Notes under the pieces: generated by a model
What the model saw: only the letters and a program-made list of their open reading frames with translations
The model's database searches: none
Told to the model about the DNA's origin: nothing
Shown: positions 1 to 10,504 of the stretch, piece after piece
Layout: the number at the start of each line of letters is the position of its first letter
How positions within the stretch are numbered: the first letter of the stretch is position 1
Program-made: the position numbers and the translations under genes
From: Metellina segmentata
Taxonomy: Eukaryota; Arthropoda; Arachnida; Araneae; Tetragnathidae
Direction of reading: 5' to 3'
DNA: 64,000 nucleotides
Assembly (NCBI GenBank): GCA_947359465.1
Contig: OX375883.1
Coordinates: forward strand, 96,112,293-96,176,292

Positions 1-1385
1 CCCAAGTACTTAACACGATCACAGGAAAAATGGCATTTCTCTCTATTTGTGTGTGCGCGCATGAAGTTTAAAAAGAGAAAGTCTCTCAAAAACAGTCTTT
101 AGATCTTTTAAATGTTTGTCAAAAGTCTCTGATAAGATGACTATGTCATCCAAATATGAGAGTGCAAAAACATCTTTCAGGCCACTTTATTATCTATCAG
201 GAATTTATCTATCAGGCGTTGAAAAGTGGCAGGTGCGTTACGCAGACCAAAAGGCATGCGTAGATAACGGTAAGTTCCGAAAGGACAAATAAAGGCAGTT
301 TTGTCCAAATCGTTTTCATCTACTTGCACCTGATGATATCCTGATTGTAGATCTATAGTTGACATGTATGATGTCGGTGTAGCTTCGTTTAAAAGATCGT
401 CCATCCTAGGTAATGGATAAGTGTCCGGTTTCGTAACGGCGTTGAGGCCTCTGTAGTCAACACATAATCTTACTTTCCCGTTTGGTTTAGCGACGAGCAC
501 TACCGGAGCAGCATATGGGGATTCACATTCTTCTATTATGTTCTTTGCCAAAAGTTCATCAATTTGTTCTTTCAGTATTTCTTTCTTGGCCGGTGACATA
601 CGATACGGTGGAACAGATATAGGATGATGATTCATAGTAACTATTCTGTGCTTCATGAAAGGAGTAGGTTCTCCCCCTGGTTCAAAGCAGCGTTTGTACT
701 CTTGAAGTAAGCAGTTTAATTCTACACTTTGCATCTGGGTCAGATGTCTTCCTTCATCACTTCTCAAGTGGACAATAGTAGTAGTCTCAGGCACAATCGT
801 TGATTTAAAAGTTTTCGGCGCATCCTTTAATTCAGTAGGCTTTACATAGAAGAAATATTGTCTATGGGGATCTTCACTAAAATGCCAGGTTCCATTTTGA
901 ACGTTGAGAACAATACCGGCTGCATGGAGAAAGTCTTTCCCTAACAGCGTGCTATTCCCTTTTGCTTCAGGGAGAACAAGAAGTTCTGTTGACACAATTT
1001 TACCTTCTATACACAAGTTGATAACCGTTTTAAGAGCAACCATGGATTGGAGTTTTCCATCAGCAAGAGTCAGTGAAATCTTTTTGTCCTCGAAAGCAAT
1101 TCCATTCTTTCGTAGAAAGTTATACAGCTTTTCTCCTGCAATAGAGTGTGAGGCACCAGTATCGGCACACACAGCAATTCTCTCACCAAAAAGTTCAAAG
1201 ATAATCAAGCTTGAAAGATCTTTAGTTGTATTACTTGTGAACAAGTTCATACAGTTGACAGTAGTTTCTTCAACTTTAGATTTTGTACAAGTAAGACATT
1301 TAGATATTACAACTCCTGGTGTTCCGCATCCAAAACATCGAATTGGGGGTCTTCCTTCTGATCTAGGAGTAGAATTTCGAGGTAT
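1..1385 (-). pseudogene. gypsy pol: retropepsin and reverse transcriptase, broken
   Basis: The longest open stretch is 1250 to 177 (357 codons from an ATG). Near residue 30 it has the retropepsin motif ADTGASHS, and near residue 103 the second protease motif LLGKDF. Reverse transcriptase follows, with VLVAKPNGKVRLCVDYRGLN around residue 250 and MPFGLRNAPATFQ near the end. The frame is lost at about 177, but the next frame restores the YLDD catalytic box (about 139-150), and a further shift near base 50 is needed to follow the CHF..CDRVKYLG region to the edge. Upstream of the ATG the frame is open through a Cys-rich zinc knuckle of gag, so gag and pol were probably one reading frame. Protease and polymerase motifs are seen directly; loss of function is inferred from the shifts. 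Confidence 0.88.
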
Positions 1386-2425
1386 CTAAACTCTTGAAAA
1401 TTGACTTTGCGTATGTTCGTGTCTATTAACCACAGGACGGAATCTTCTATCTGTAGAGGCTGTTTTATTTTCGTCTCTACAATATGTTTTCTTTTGAGTC
1501 TGCACCACATGTTTCTTCACTCCTTGACGGATATTCTCATAAGTATCCAGTTTTTCAGCTAACTCTAGAGGGTTGGCCCAATCTGTCCACAAATCAATGA
1601 AGTGATCTTTGATGTCTGGTGGAGTCCTTTTCTTAATTTGATCAGTAATTAATAAACTTTTGAGTTGATCAAAGGTGGTGACATTCATTTCCTTTGTCCA
1701 ACCTTACCTTCAAAATAAGAAGCCAGTTCGAAAAAGTAGTCCCTCCATGTCGTATCAGGATTCTTCCTATGTTGGGAAAATAACTGTCGAAACTTATCAG
1801 CAGTGACCCTAAATCTCTTGAGAAGCATTTCTTTCACCTTTTGGTAATTTTGAGCCTCCTGTTCATCTTCTCTAGCAAGTAACTGCGCTATTTCAGCTGG
1901 TAAGGAACCAATGAGATATGGTATCCATGATGACTCTGGAAGATTCATAAACTTCAATTGACGTTCGAAAATAATTAAAAACAGTCCTATTTAATCTTCT
2001 TTTGGATTAAACTTAGGGATAATCCGACTGAGTTCATATTTCGGGTACTCTGAGCCATGAGTAGAAACAACTGAATTGGAAACCTTTTGAGCTTCAAGCT
2101 GGAGTTTTAGCTTTTCGAGTTCATACTTGCGCTCGTTCTCAATTCGGACCTGTTCTTCTGCTTGTGCTTTAAGTAATTTTTCCTCCTCATCCTTCTTTTC
2201 AGCCTTCAACTTGTCTTCCTCGACAGCATTATCCGCTTTTAGTCGATCTTCAATTATAACTTCGAGCATATTCTTTACGAGCTCTTCTTCGTAATTTTCA
2301 CTTTTAATTATAAGTTCTCGAAGTTTGATAACTTTTAAGCTGTCCGACACAGCCAGACCAAGCTCCGATGCAAGAGTTCGGAGGTCTTCTTTCCTTCCTT
2401 TCCCTAGGAACGCCATATTGTCCAA
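1386..2425 (-). pseudogene. gypsy gag, broken by stop and frameshifts
   Basis: Gag begins at the ATG at 2425. The first 144 codons include a strongly charged Lys/Glu-rich helical stretch (about residues 60-115, probable coiled coil). An in-frame TAA at 1991-1993 interrupts it. The same frame then continues from 1990 to about 1690 with the capsid-like region (motifs ESSWIPYLIGSLPAEIAQLL and TTWRDYFFELASYF). A frameshift near 1690 moves the reading to 1688-1386 (TFDQLKSLLITDQI, capsid C-terminal part), and another near 1386 leads into a zinc knuckle (CFGCG....KCLTC) at about 1340-1290. At least three lesions, so this is a dead copy. The family assignment rests on order and on typical arthropod gypsy gag composition, which is less conserved than pol. 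Confidence 0.8.
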
Positions 2426-3521
2426 AACCCCTAACTATTGTTTAGGTTGGAATTTTTTTCCTTTAAGAAGAGAGTTCTAAATCTAGAGTCCTAAGTTTAA
2501 AGTTCAATAGTCCTAAACTTAATACCTTTAAATGCAAAACGTTTAGATTATATTATGTTCATTCCGTTATGGACACTTAACTAAAGTTACATGCAAATAT
2601 TCTTGAATTCTCAGAACCATTATCAAAATACAAATAAAACATTTCCCAAACACTTTAAAAAATTCACTTAGCTAAAGTATGAAAAATAGCAAAAGTATGA
2701 AATATATTCAGAAACACTTGTATACAGATACTTGCATTAACACTAATTATAAATCATGAATTCCTCAACACTTTAATAACTTGATCTAAACTACCATTCA
2801 TTACAAAAATAATAATTCAATAAAGGCAATACTTTAAATATCAACTTCTTTTGAAATAAAATATCTCCCTAAATTCAGAAAGTGATATTTCTTTTGTGTG
2901 TTATCTTTATTGAAACACACTAAAATTTTTTTTTTTTTTACTCGTTGAAGAATGACAATGCAGTAAATATAAAATACAGATCATGAAAAAAAAAACCATA
3001 CATACAAAATCTTTTTTCTTTTTCTTTCAATGCAACGCGCCTAATAAGAAAAGTAAAAACAACTGGCGCCGTGTTAGACGTCGACTAAGATTTTCTTTAG
3101 GCGGGAGATTTTAGAGTTCAAGGGGTCGTTCAACTACTAGTTATCGATACATTATTTCTGCACATTACACACATTCTACAGCATTAATATTCATAATTAA
3201 TCATTAATTATCCAACTATTTAAATACAGACATACAGTTAAATAGTTTCAAGCTTTCTGAAACACTTAAATCAGGATTGATTCGCAAGTTTAAGTAGTCA
3301 GACGAACAACTTAGCATTAAAACGAAATCAATTTCTCATTACAATACATACAAAATAAAGAGATTTCTGCTGAGTTAAAATTACTATTTCTACAATTCAA
3401 CTTTGAAAAAAACCTTCTTTATAAATCACTATTTGTCTAGGTTTAGACTACATAAAGTATAAAAATACTTATCTATCCGATGGATATCGGGATCGGGCCC
3501 ACAGTTGGGTAGCCACTTCTC
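2426..3521 (-). other. gypsy 5' leader
   Basis: About 1.1 kb between the LTR and gag ATG in element orientation. No open frame of interest. It is AT-rich with a T-run at about 2927-2939. The minus-strand sequence just after the LTR (GAGAAGTGGCTACCCAACTG) is where a primer-binding site should lie; the matching tRNA was not identified. Confidence 0.55.
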
Positions 3522-3745
3522 TGTAGCAATGATGTATACTGACACGGCTAGCTAACACTTAAATTGAATTTATTTACACACACATACACTACAGAAATTA
3601 CAAGACTTTCACGCACATAAAATATTCGGGACAGGGACATTTTTACTATCACATACTACAGCTTAGCTGCTGCTTGCTCCAGGGTTGGAGTTACACTGTG
3701 TAAGTTTTTGTCAGTCCGCTAGGGGGCGTTGTTGGTTCCGTTACA
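3522..3745 (-). repeat. gypsy 5' LTR
   Basis: On the minus strand the segment starts TGTAACGG at 3745 and ends TGCTACA at 3522 (TG...CA ends, 224 bp). It contains an AATAAA signal at roughly 3565-3575 followed by a short R/U5-like tail. It directly borders non-element unit DNA at 3746. The partner LTR is outside the window, so the ends rest on TG/CA boundaries and the homology break rather than on LTR-LTR alignment. Confidence 0.75.
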
Positions 3746-4398
3746 CCATGATTTTGCTACGTACTTAATAAATAACTGGGGCAAGTATTAATAAAATATC
3801 ATTTACATAAAAACTTTTTAATAATGTGCTATCTCTCAGAAAATAATTCCGATGTAGAGATCGGAGTACAATTTAGAAAAGAATTTTTTAATGTGAACAA
3901 TGTTTGCTTCAGTTTCTAATGAATTAAAAATTTTGATGATGACGGGAATGAGCTGTACACCAGACTTATGCGACATGATCTGTGAAAACGAAGCAGAATT
4001 AAAAAACTTGAGCATAGTATATAGCAAAAATTTCAGGATTTTGGAGCACATGTTTGCATTATTAAACTTTTGTACTCCAGGGTGACAACAAAATGCTCGA
4101 AAAAAAGTTCCCTGATAGTGTCACAAAATTTCCCTGATTTTACAATTCGCTTAAGAAATGCTGTGATCCGTGATTGGTATCGATATACAGTATCCACGCA
4201 TTATTTTTAAATATTTAGTGTCAGATGGGTGAAAGGATAATTCTCCACGAATATTTTGTAATTTTTCTCTTCATGTACTTTAATTGTTATGTAAGGGTTG
4301 GAACCCTTAATGGAACTTTTACAATAGCAATTGAAAAAAAATGGAGAAAAAACACAAAATATTTTGATTATGAACTTTTTACACCTGACCCTATATTA
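3746..4398. repeat. U1 unit segment (shortened copy)
   Basis: Homologous to 23948-24976 in U2, 40173-41202 in U3 and 51407-52435 in U4, but about 360 bp present in the others (after aaataattccg) is missing here. It contains the recurring tttccctgatttt-type motif near 4107-4140. Short open frames on either strand are not conserved across copies. No gene recognised. Confidence 0.7.
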
Positions 4399-4414
4399 TC
4401 CTACTATCTCTACT

Positions 4415-4427
4415 ATTATAAAAGGAA
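4415..4427. repeat. left target-site duplication of LINE
   Basis: The 13 bases attataaaaggaa here are repeated exactly at 13656-13668, bracketing the non-LTR element. Uninterrupted copies of the host repeat contain this sequence once. Confidence 0.9.
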
Positions 4428-4561
4428 AAACGCCGGACTATCCTAAAATATATATCTGGACGCGACTGGGGAGCAGAATCATTTACGCTTAGAAATACGT
4501 ACATCGCCCTCTTAAGACCCATCCTGGAGTATGGTTTCCCGGTTTACTGCTGTGCTTCTAA
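4428..4561 (+). pseudogene. LINE ORF2 fragment a: end of RT domain
   Basis: In frame from 4428 it reads about 43 codons, including the thumb-like motif LLRPILEYGFPVYCC, typical of the region just after the palm in arthropod LINE ORF2. It stops abruptly at the TAA target duplication (4559-4561) where a Harbinger-like element begins. The frame is continued at 5745. The 5' part of ORF2 (endonuclease and catalytic RT palm) was never inserted (5' truncation). Confidence 0.82.
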
Positions 4562-5741
4562 CGGCCATATTCACAAGTCTCGAGTTAACTCGAGGATCAG
4601 TTGATCCGCGAGTAAGAGTTAACTCGAGGATTAGCAAGAACGGTATTCTCAAACAGCGTATTAAGTGATCCGGGGATTAAAATGAGACGCTCGCTTTGAT
4701 TGGCTACCTCACGATCACGTGGTATTGTTTACATTGGTTACGACGCATCGAATCTGCATTCATACAGATCAAGCACGTACTTCGCCGTAGAATTGATTCC
4801 AAATTGTGAATAAATAGGTAATTGGTAATTATTTAATTAACGTCGTACTAGAGCAACACAACGGGCTATTGACGACGGTCCGGGATCAGTCCCTTAAGGG
4901 AAAGAATCGAGGACAACACCTTGTAATTTTGAACCACGGTCAGATGACGAAGCAACACCTGAGCTGGCACCCCACTCTCCAAACTTCCACGCCAACCCAA
5001 CGTGAGGACAAATAGGACTCGTACAGCATTTTAATATGGGTTTGGGAAAAGAAATGCAAAGGTATTTAATTTCAAATTGGATTTTTATGGAAACCTAAAT
5101 TTTGCAAGAAAGAATTGTACACAATGTCTTGACAGAGGTATGTAATCCGATTATCTTTGTACTTGTCAGTATGGGTGTGTGTTGGTGGTGTGAAAAGTGA
5201 CTTGCATTGTCAATTTTTTTTCATTCGTAATAAATCAACAGAATAACTTTTATTCTACGACGAATTTGTATCCGCCTTGGTCGTTTTCTACCGTTCGAAT
5301 CTCTGGCTTATAGGACAGAGGTGGCGCCATCTATCTTTTCGCTAAGCTGCTTGGTTAAGATTACGCAGCTATTTTTATTTTCATTTTTCTTTTGAATTTC
5401 AATAAAAATATGTTTAAATTTTTCCATTTAAGCAATATTATGATGAGGAGATTAGCTGCTATCGAGTAGGTGCTCCGTAATGACAGATCCAGTTCAGTCG
5501 TCGCAAGAATTCTGCAATTGAGAATAGAATGAAATGTGTCACCCATTTTGATTTTCCAAAAAGATGGTACTGCGCATGCGTTAAATGTAACTCGCGAGTT
5601 AACTCGCCGATTTCGGAGGATCAAAATGTAACACCGAAACGGTAGTTTAAACCACGGATCAGGACTTGTGAATACGGTTTTTTTGATAACTCGCGGATTA
5701 TCGTTGATCCTCGAGTTAACTCGGACTTGTGAATACGGCCG
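4562..5741. mobile_element. PIF/Harbinger-like non-autonomous element, 1180 bp
   Basis: Terminal inverted repeats CGGCCATATTCACAAGTC (left) and CGGCCGTATTCACAAGTC (right, reverse complement) are bracketed by TAA at 4559-4561 and 5742-5744. A 3-bp TWA duplication is the PIF/Harbinger signature. Both ends carry repeated palindromes around GAGTTAACTC, including a perfect 16-bp palindrome at 4579-4594, and further copies near 4617, 5592 and 5713. Removing element plus one TAA restores the LINE reading frame. No transposase frame; a SINE fragment is nested at 4849-5010. Confidence 0.85.
4849..5010 (-). repeat. SINE body fragment nested in Harbinger element
   Basis: Matches the 3' part of the tRNA-headed SINE at 15152-15448 (shared blocks tagagcaacacaacgggc and cggtcagatgacgaagcaac) but lacks the tRNA-like head. 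Same minus orientation. Confidence 0.75.
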
Positions 5742-6673
5742 TAAGACTAGTCTACAGAAGCTTGAACGAGTTCAGCTGAGCGCAGCTCGGATTATTACTG
5801 GTCTTCGAAATAGCTGTCCCAACAACATTGTTCTTTTTGAGGCGGATTTACTACCACTCAGTCACAGAAGATACTCTAATCTTGTGAAGTATTTTAATAA
5901 ACTCCTTAGTTATGGCTCTCAGAATCGAACTTCTGACTTCCTCAGGGGCTGGAATAACAATCAGAGACTAAAGAGAGAAAGTCCCCTTAGTCAGCGAAAA
6001 TGTTTTCTCCAATACTGTAGAAGCGCATTCCTTGAACCCATGCATTGCCCCATCTGAGGGTATTGCCGGGGTATATATTCACCCAAATCTTCATATCCAG
6101 GTTAACAAATCTTCAGATCTTCCTGAGTACCTAAGGCAACTTGCAATTGAATTGATCAATAATATCCGAGTTGATGCTATGCTTATTTATACGGATGGTA
6201 GCAGGAATGACAGGACTTGCTCCGGTAGTGGGGTATATATATTAAGACTCAAAACGGATAAAATCAAATCTCTATCAGAAACCCTGATGGCTGTTCCGTC
6301 TTTCGCAGCGAACTAATTGCAATTAATGCGGGTCTAGATACAGTCCTTCCACTCCCTGGGGATGAGGAAATCTGGATTCTGTCTGACAGCCGGAGCGCCA
6401 TCCAGCATCTTACTAACTGGCACAGAGTCCGTGACAATACTGGAGTTGCTATCTTGGACAAGCTGAGGCGGCTCTCCTCATCTCGTGAGATTCACTTACA
6501 GTGGATCCCTTCCCACGTTGACCTTGCCGGTAACGAAATGGCTGATGCCCTGGCAAAGAGGGGAACTGACGAGCCTATGCATACTCCGCAGTCTCTAACC
6601 TATACTCTAGACATAAATGTCTTGTTCGGTCTGCATTTGCCACTCCCCCAGTGCACCATTGGTACAAGAGTAA
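5742..6673 (+). pseudogene. LINE ORF2 fragment b: RT tail and RNase H
   Basis: Starts in frame with fragment a (KTSLQKLERVQLSAARIITG). A frameshift near 6000-6030 and another near 6275 break the frame. The RNase H domain is recognisable with all four acidic positions: IYTDGSRND (6184-6210), FRSELIAIN (6302-6330), LSDSRSAIQH (about 6380-6410) and AGNEMADALAK (6526-6558). It ends within an HHWYKS motif at the TAA where the 6.7-kb element begins. A cellular RNase H gene is ruled out by the flanking RT region, the C-terminal CCHC at 13460-13520 and the LINE tail. Confidence 0.85.
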
Positions 6674-7279
6674 AGGCTGGTTTACGATTCTGCGTATGTG
6701 CAACTGCGTATGCTCCGCCTTAACGCATACGCGGAGGATAGTCGTTTACAGTTTTGCGTATGGGCTTGCGTCGGAACGAGAAAACCAGCTTTCTATTATG
6801 CACACTAGATGGCGTGTTTACTTTTCGCGCGCTTTCTTGATCCATTTCAGTATTTTTTACGAGCGTTTTTTTTCTACCGTCTTATGTTTACTTTAACCAA
6901 TTTTGAGAACCGTTGTTTTTTTTTTCTTTTTCCACGGGAGACATTTTTGTAGGTACTTGAGAACATTGCGAAATTAACATCACTTTGGAAACTTTTAACT
7001 CCGAACAAACCAAAATTAGAATAAACAAGTAAATCTCGATTTCTAAAAAATATTGTACCGATTGTGAATACTCAGATAAATCAACATTAAACTATTTTCT
7101 TTCCAAAACAACTATCTACTTTAAACTGAGACTATATAAGTGTTAAATTTAATCAGAGCATTAAAAACCAAAATGAAATTAAGTTACATGAATAATTTGT
7201 TTTAACACGAAATTTGATATCTGATGAGGGTTTCTAGTTATTGAAATGTAAATAAATATATCTTCGATTTACTCATTAT

Positions 7280-8134
7280 CAGGGTGTCAAGATTTAAATC
7301 AAATGATTTTTTTTAAATCACAACAAATCACACATTTTTTATAACTAAGTAAATACACCATAGAAGTTGTAAAACGCTTTAATGTTTCTGTACTCATGGT
7401 GATTTCAGCATTAATGGCTACACTAAGCTCAGAGAGAACTGGGTCAGTTAATGCATATTATAAAAGATTGCAACAGCCAGTTGTAACCTATTAGAATATA
7501 CTATATACTGGAAACAGTAATGTAAACACACATGCCATCATAAATCTAAATGCCAGGAAGAGTAATGTATAAACATTCCTGATTAACAGCACTCATAATA
7601 TAAACACTCAAAAGTATGTATGCAACAGTTTGATTCAAAATTATAAACTAAAGGGTAGTTTACTAAAGAGAAAGAGGCTAAATTACTTCCTACTTGTGTT
7701 TTTTTAGGTATTTGTCAGTTAGCTTATTCTTGTGGTATGCAATAGAGATTAAAGAGTAGAAATATACATTTAAACACACAGCCATTAACATGTCAGCAGG
7801 AAGAAAGAAAGATCCAATATGAATTCAAAGTTTTAATATTAGAATTTACTATAGTCTGATTATTTCTGTCCTCTATTCTACTTCTCACACTATAGTTTAG
7901 GTCTGTAACTTACAATTACTGATAAATTTGTTAACATGATGATGTAATTTACTCAAGGAAAACTATGTAGGATGTCAACTTGTGTTTTAAAGTTAAACAA
8001 ATGTTAACTATATATTGATTTACCATGTCACAAACTAAATTTTTTATTTAACAAATTTATAGATAATTATTTTTAAAAAAAGTGTATAGAGCCTACAGAA
8101 ATTTAAAAAATCTGATTGATTTTTTTACACCCTG
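7280..8134. mobile_element. hAT-type non-autonomous element, 855 bp
   Basis: Ends CAGGGTGTCA (left) and CAGGGTGTAA (right, reverse complement) are flanked by the identical 8-bp duplication CTCATTAT at 7272-7279 and 8135-8142. An 8-bp duplication with CAGGG ends is typical of hAT. No transposase frame inside. Confidence 0.88.
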
Positions 8135-8707
8135 CTCATTATATTTTAATCCAGCCAACCACCGAACAAAAATTTAGTTGTCCATACAAACCTCATTTCC
8201 ATGAAAATTTGTATCATCTTTTGTAAAATCTACAAATTTTTTTTTCATTTATTTTCACATTAAACAGAATAAAGTAAGCTTTAATGAATTGGAGTATGTA
8301 TATTTTATCATTTGGTTTGTGCAATAAATTCAAATTGACAGCATTCCATTTCTGCCTAAGATTTTTTTAAACTTGAACAAAACACACCTTGAATGTTGGG
8401 AAGTATTGAATTTTTAGTCAGCGAAACATTTTCCAATGGTATATTATGTAGTTTATTTATTTTCAATAGAAATGTTATTTTGTACCGAGGGTTTTAATTG
8501 TACTTAAGAATATGTTTCTTGTGTCAACTCACTACAATAGGAAAATTACTGTGTTTCTCATATTTCAAGAAATTTATTTATGCATACTACACATGTATGT
8601 GGTAACTATGTTCTTTTAATCATTTAGATTTAGTTTACCATGTCCTCTCTTTTATGATTTGTGTGTTTTGCATATTCAATCTTATAAGCATTGTTAAATA
8701 CTTAATA

Positions 8708-9505
8708 CTAGTCGGGCTGCGCCAGCTAGCGCTCGGCGGTGTGTAATAGTGCTTTTTAAACTTTTTTACACACCGTAATTAAACATGTTTTGATTGGTAT
8801 ATTTTATTTATTTTTATGAAACAATTCTTTAAATCATTGCATATTCAATCAAATATTTAAGCAAAGTTGGTCGAAATGTACATATACCGCTACAAAATTA
8901 CCCATGTCTAGAGATATTTTGCAGGAAATAGACATATCATTAAAATCTAACTCCTAAATAATATTTCTGGAACACATAATGCAAACAAAAATAAAATTCC
9001 AATCCTTGAAAAAACACGAACGTATCTATTCAAACGTGTTGAATTTCGACTACCTGATTATACTTATTGTGAAATAGAATAATGCGACAAAAGACTTTTC
9101 AACGATATTGACACAGACAATAATGATTTTTTAAAAAAAATAACACGTATTTATAATACTTGGGAATCCTCAAATATGTCCGCAACATCTCGCAGTCAAC
9201 TCAAATACCTAAACACGGAATTCTAAATCAAATTAAAAAAGTAAACATTAATTCTGACGTGTGGCCAGATACCGGGTAGTAAAATTACGTTTAAATTACT
9301 TTTACATCAAGAGAAATAAAAAGTAAGTTCAAACATAAATATTACAATTTAATTCCTTATTTTTCATAGAAATTGACCTCGGCTATTTGAAAACAGCAAG
9401 AATTCAAAATATCTGGGTTATTTTATATATGTTGATTGTTGCCATTCGACGACACAAATAACGTCGATTTCGGGTCCACGTACGTTAGTGTTTTATATAT
9501 ATAGA
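8708..9505 (-). mobile_element. Helitron, non-autonomous, 798 bp
   Basis: On the minus strand it begins TCTATATATATAAAACACTA at 9505, preceded by A, and ends GCAGCCCGACTAG at 8708, followed by T. TC...CTAG between A and T is the Helitron rule. A short GCTG-gcg-CAGC hairpin precedes the end. It codes for nothing recognisable. It lies inside the 6.7-kb element. Confidence 0.82.
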
Positions 9506-10364
9506 TAATTTAAATATTAAGATAATAGGCACAAGAACAATGCGATTGAATATTTCATATAAACTTCCTATTAAAATATTCAAAGAAAATTTAAGTTACT
9601 TATGTTTAATATTATACTTGGATTGAATGCCATTCACTGAGCAAATAATTTCAATTTATAAAATGGATAGGTGGCAAAATACAAGTGAAGTAAACACAGA
9701 TGAGAATAATTAATTTATAATTCATGTAATATGATGCATGTAATGTGCTATTTTAAATATTTACCTGAAACATTAAGAAATAATTAGTAAGCAAATATAA
9801 TTTCACTTTATTTAATATAAGTATTGAAAAAAATTATTTTTTTCTTTTTCTGCATTTGTGACTCAAAATTATATTAAATACAAAACTTGTAAATTTTAAA
9901 ATGAAACTAGTACTAAAGATTATGAATAATAAAATGTACACACAAGAAATTCTTAGCATTAAATTTATTTAATTATAAATCTATCAATATAAGCAAGGGT
10001 GCAATTGTATACATTCGAATTATGCCCATGGAGTTTACAAAACTATCCTGTAGCTCAAATGTATTCTTTCGCCATGGACAGAGCAACTGATATCTTTCAG
10101 AAGTTAGCTTCTTTCTCTTCTTTAGAGAATAATGTCTGAAATATAAAACGAAATAAACAAAATGCAAACTATATAACCAATGGTCATGAAATTCATCTTA
10201 TGGATACTAACTTTTTGATATATGGTATTAAACATGAAATCACACTGTAAGTTAATTATCGACTTTCAGAATAACTCAAAAAGAAATTTTATTAAACTGA
10301 GAGTGGAGTATGTTTTATATTCAACTAATAACCACTATCTCAGCCTAAGCCATTCGGTGTATAG

Positions 10365-10504
10365 CCTTGTAATTTTGAACCATGGTCAGATGACGAGGCA
10401 ACATCAGAGCTGGCACCCCACTCTCCGAACTTCTACACCAACCAAACGTGAGGACTTTCAGCCACGACAGCTTTAAGGTACATCAGCCACCTCTACACTA
10501 TACG
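10365..10504 (-). repeat. SINE fragment
   Basis: Same family as 15152-15448 (cggtcagatgacgaag-like block and the gtgaggactttc block), truncated at both ends, no tRNA head. Confidence 0.75.

Larger units (their letters stand above)
1..3745 (-). mobile_element. Ty3/gypsy LTR retrotransposon, runs off left edge
   Basis: Degenerate LTR retrotransposon read on the minus strand. In element order it has a 5' LTR (3745 to 3522), an untranslated leader (3521 to 2426), gag (2425 to about 1300) and pol with protease followed by reverse transcriptase (to base 1). The rest of pol and the 3' LTR lie outside the window. The right border is well supported: immediately right of 3745 the sequence (catgattttg...) becomes homologous to the duplicated unit at about 23950, so the element appears to have inserted into that unit. 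Several stops and frameshifts make it non-autonomous. Order of domains and motifs follow the Ty3/gypsy family; clade within the family was not determined. Confidence 0.9.

Noticed and set aside
904..1389. 161-codon plus-strand frame
   Set aside because: Antisense of gypsy pol.
10222..10476. 84-codon frame
   Set aside because: Its second half is translated SINE sequence.
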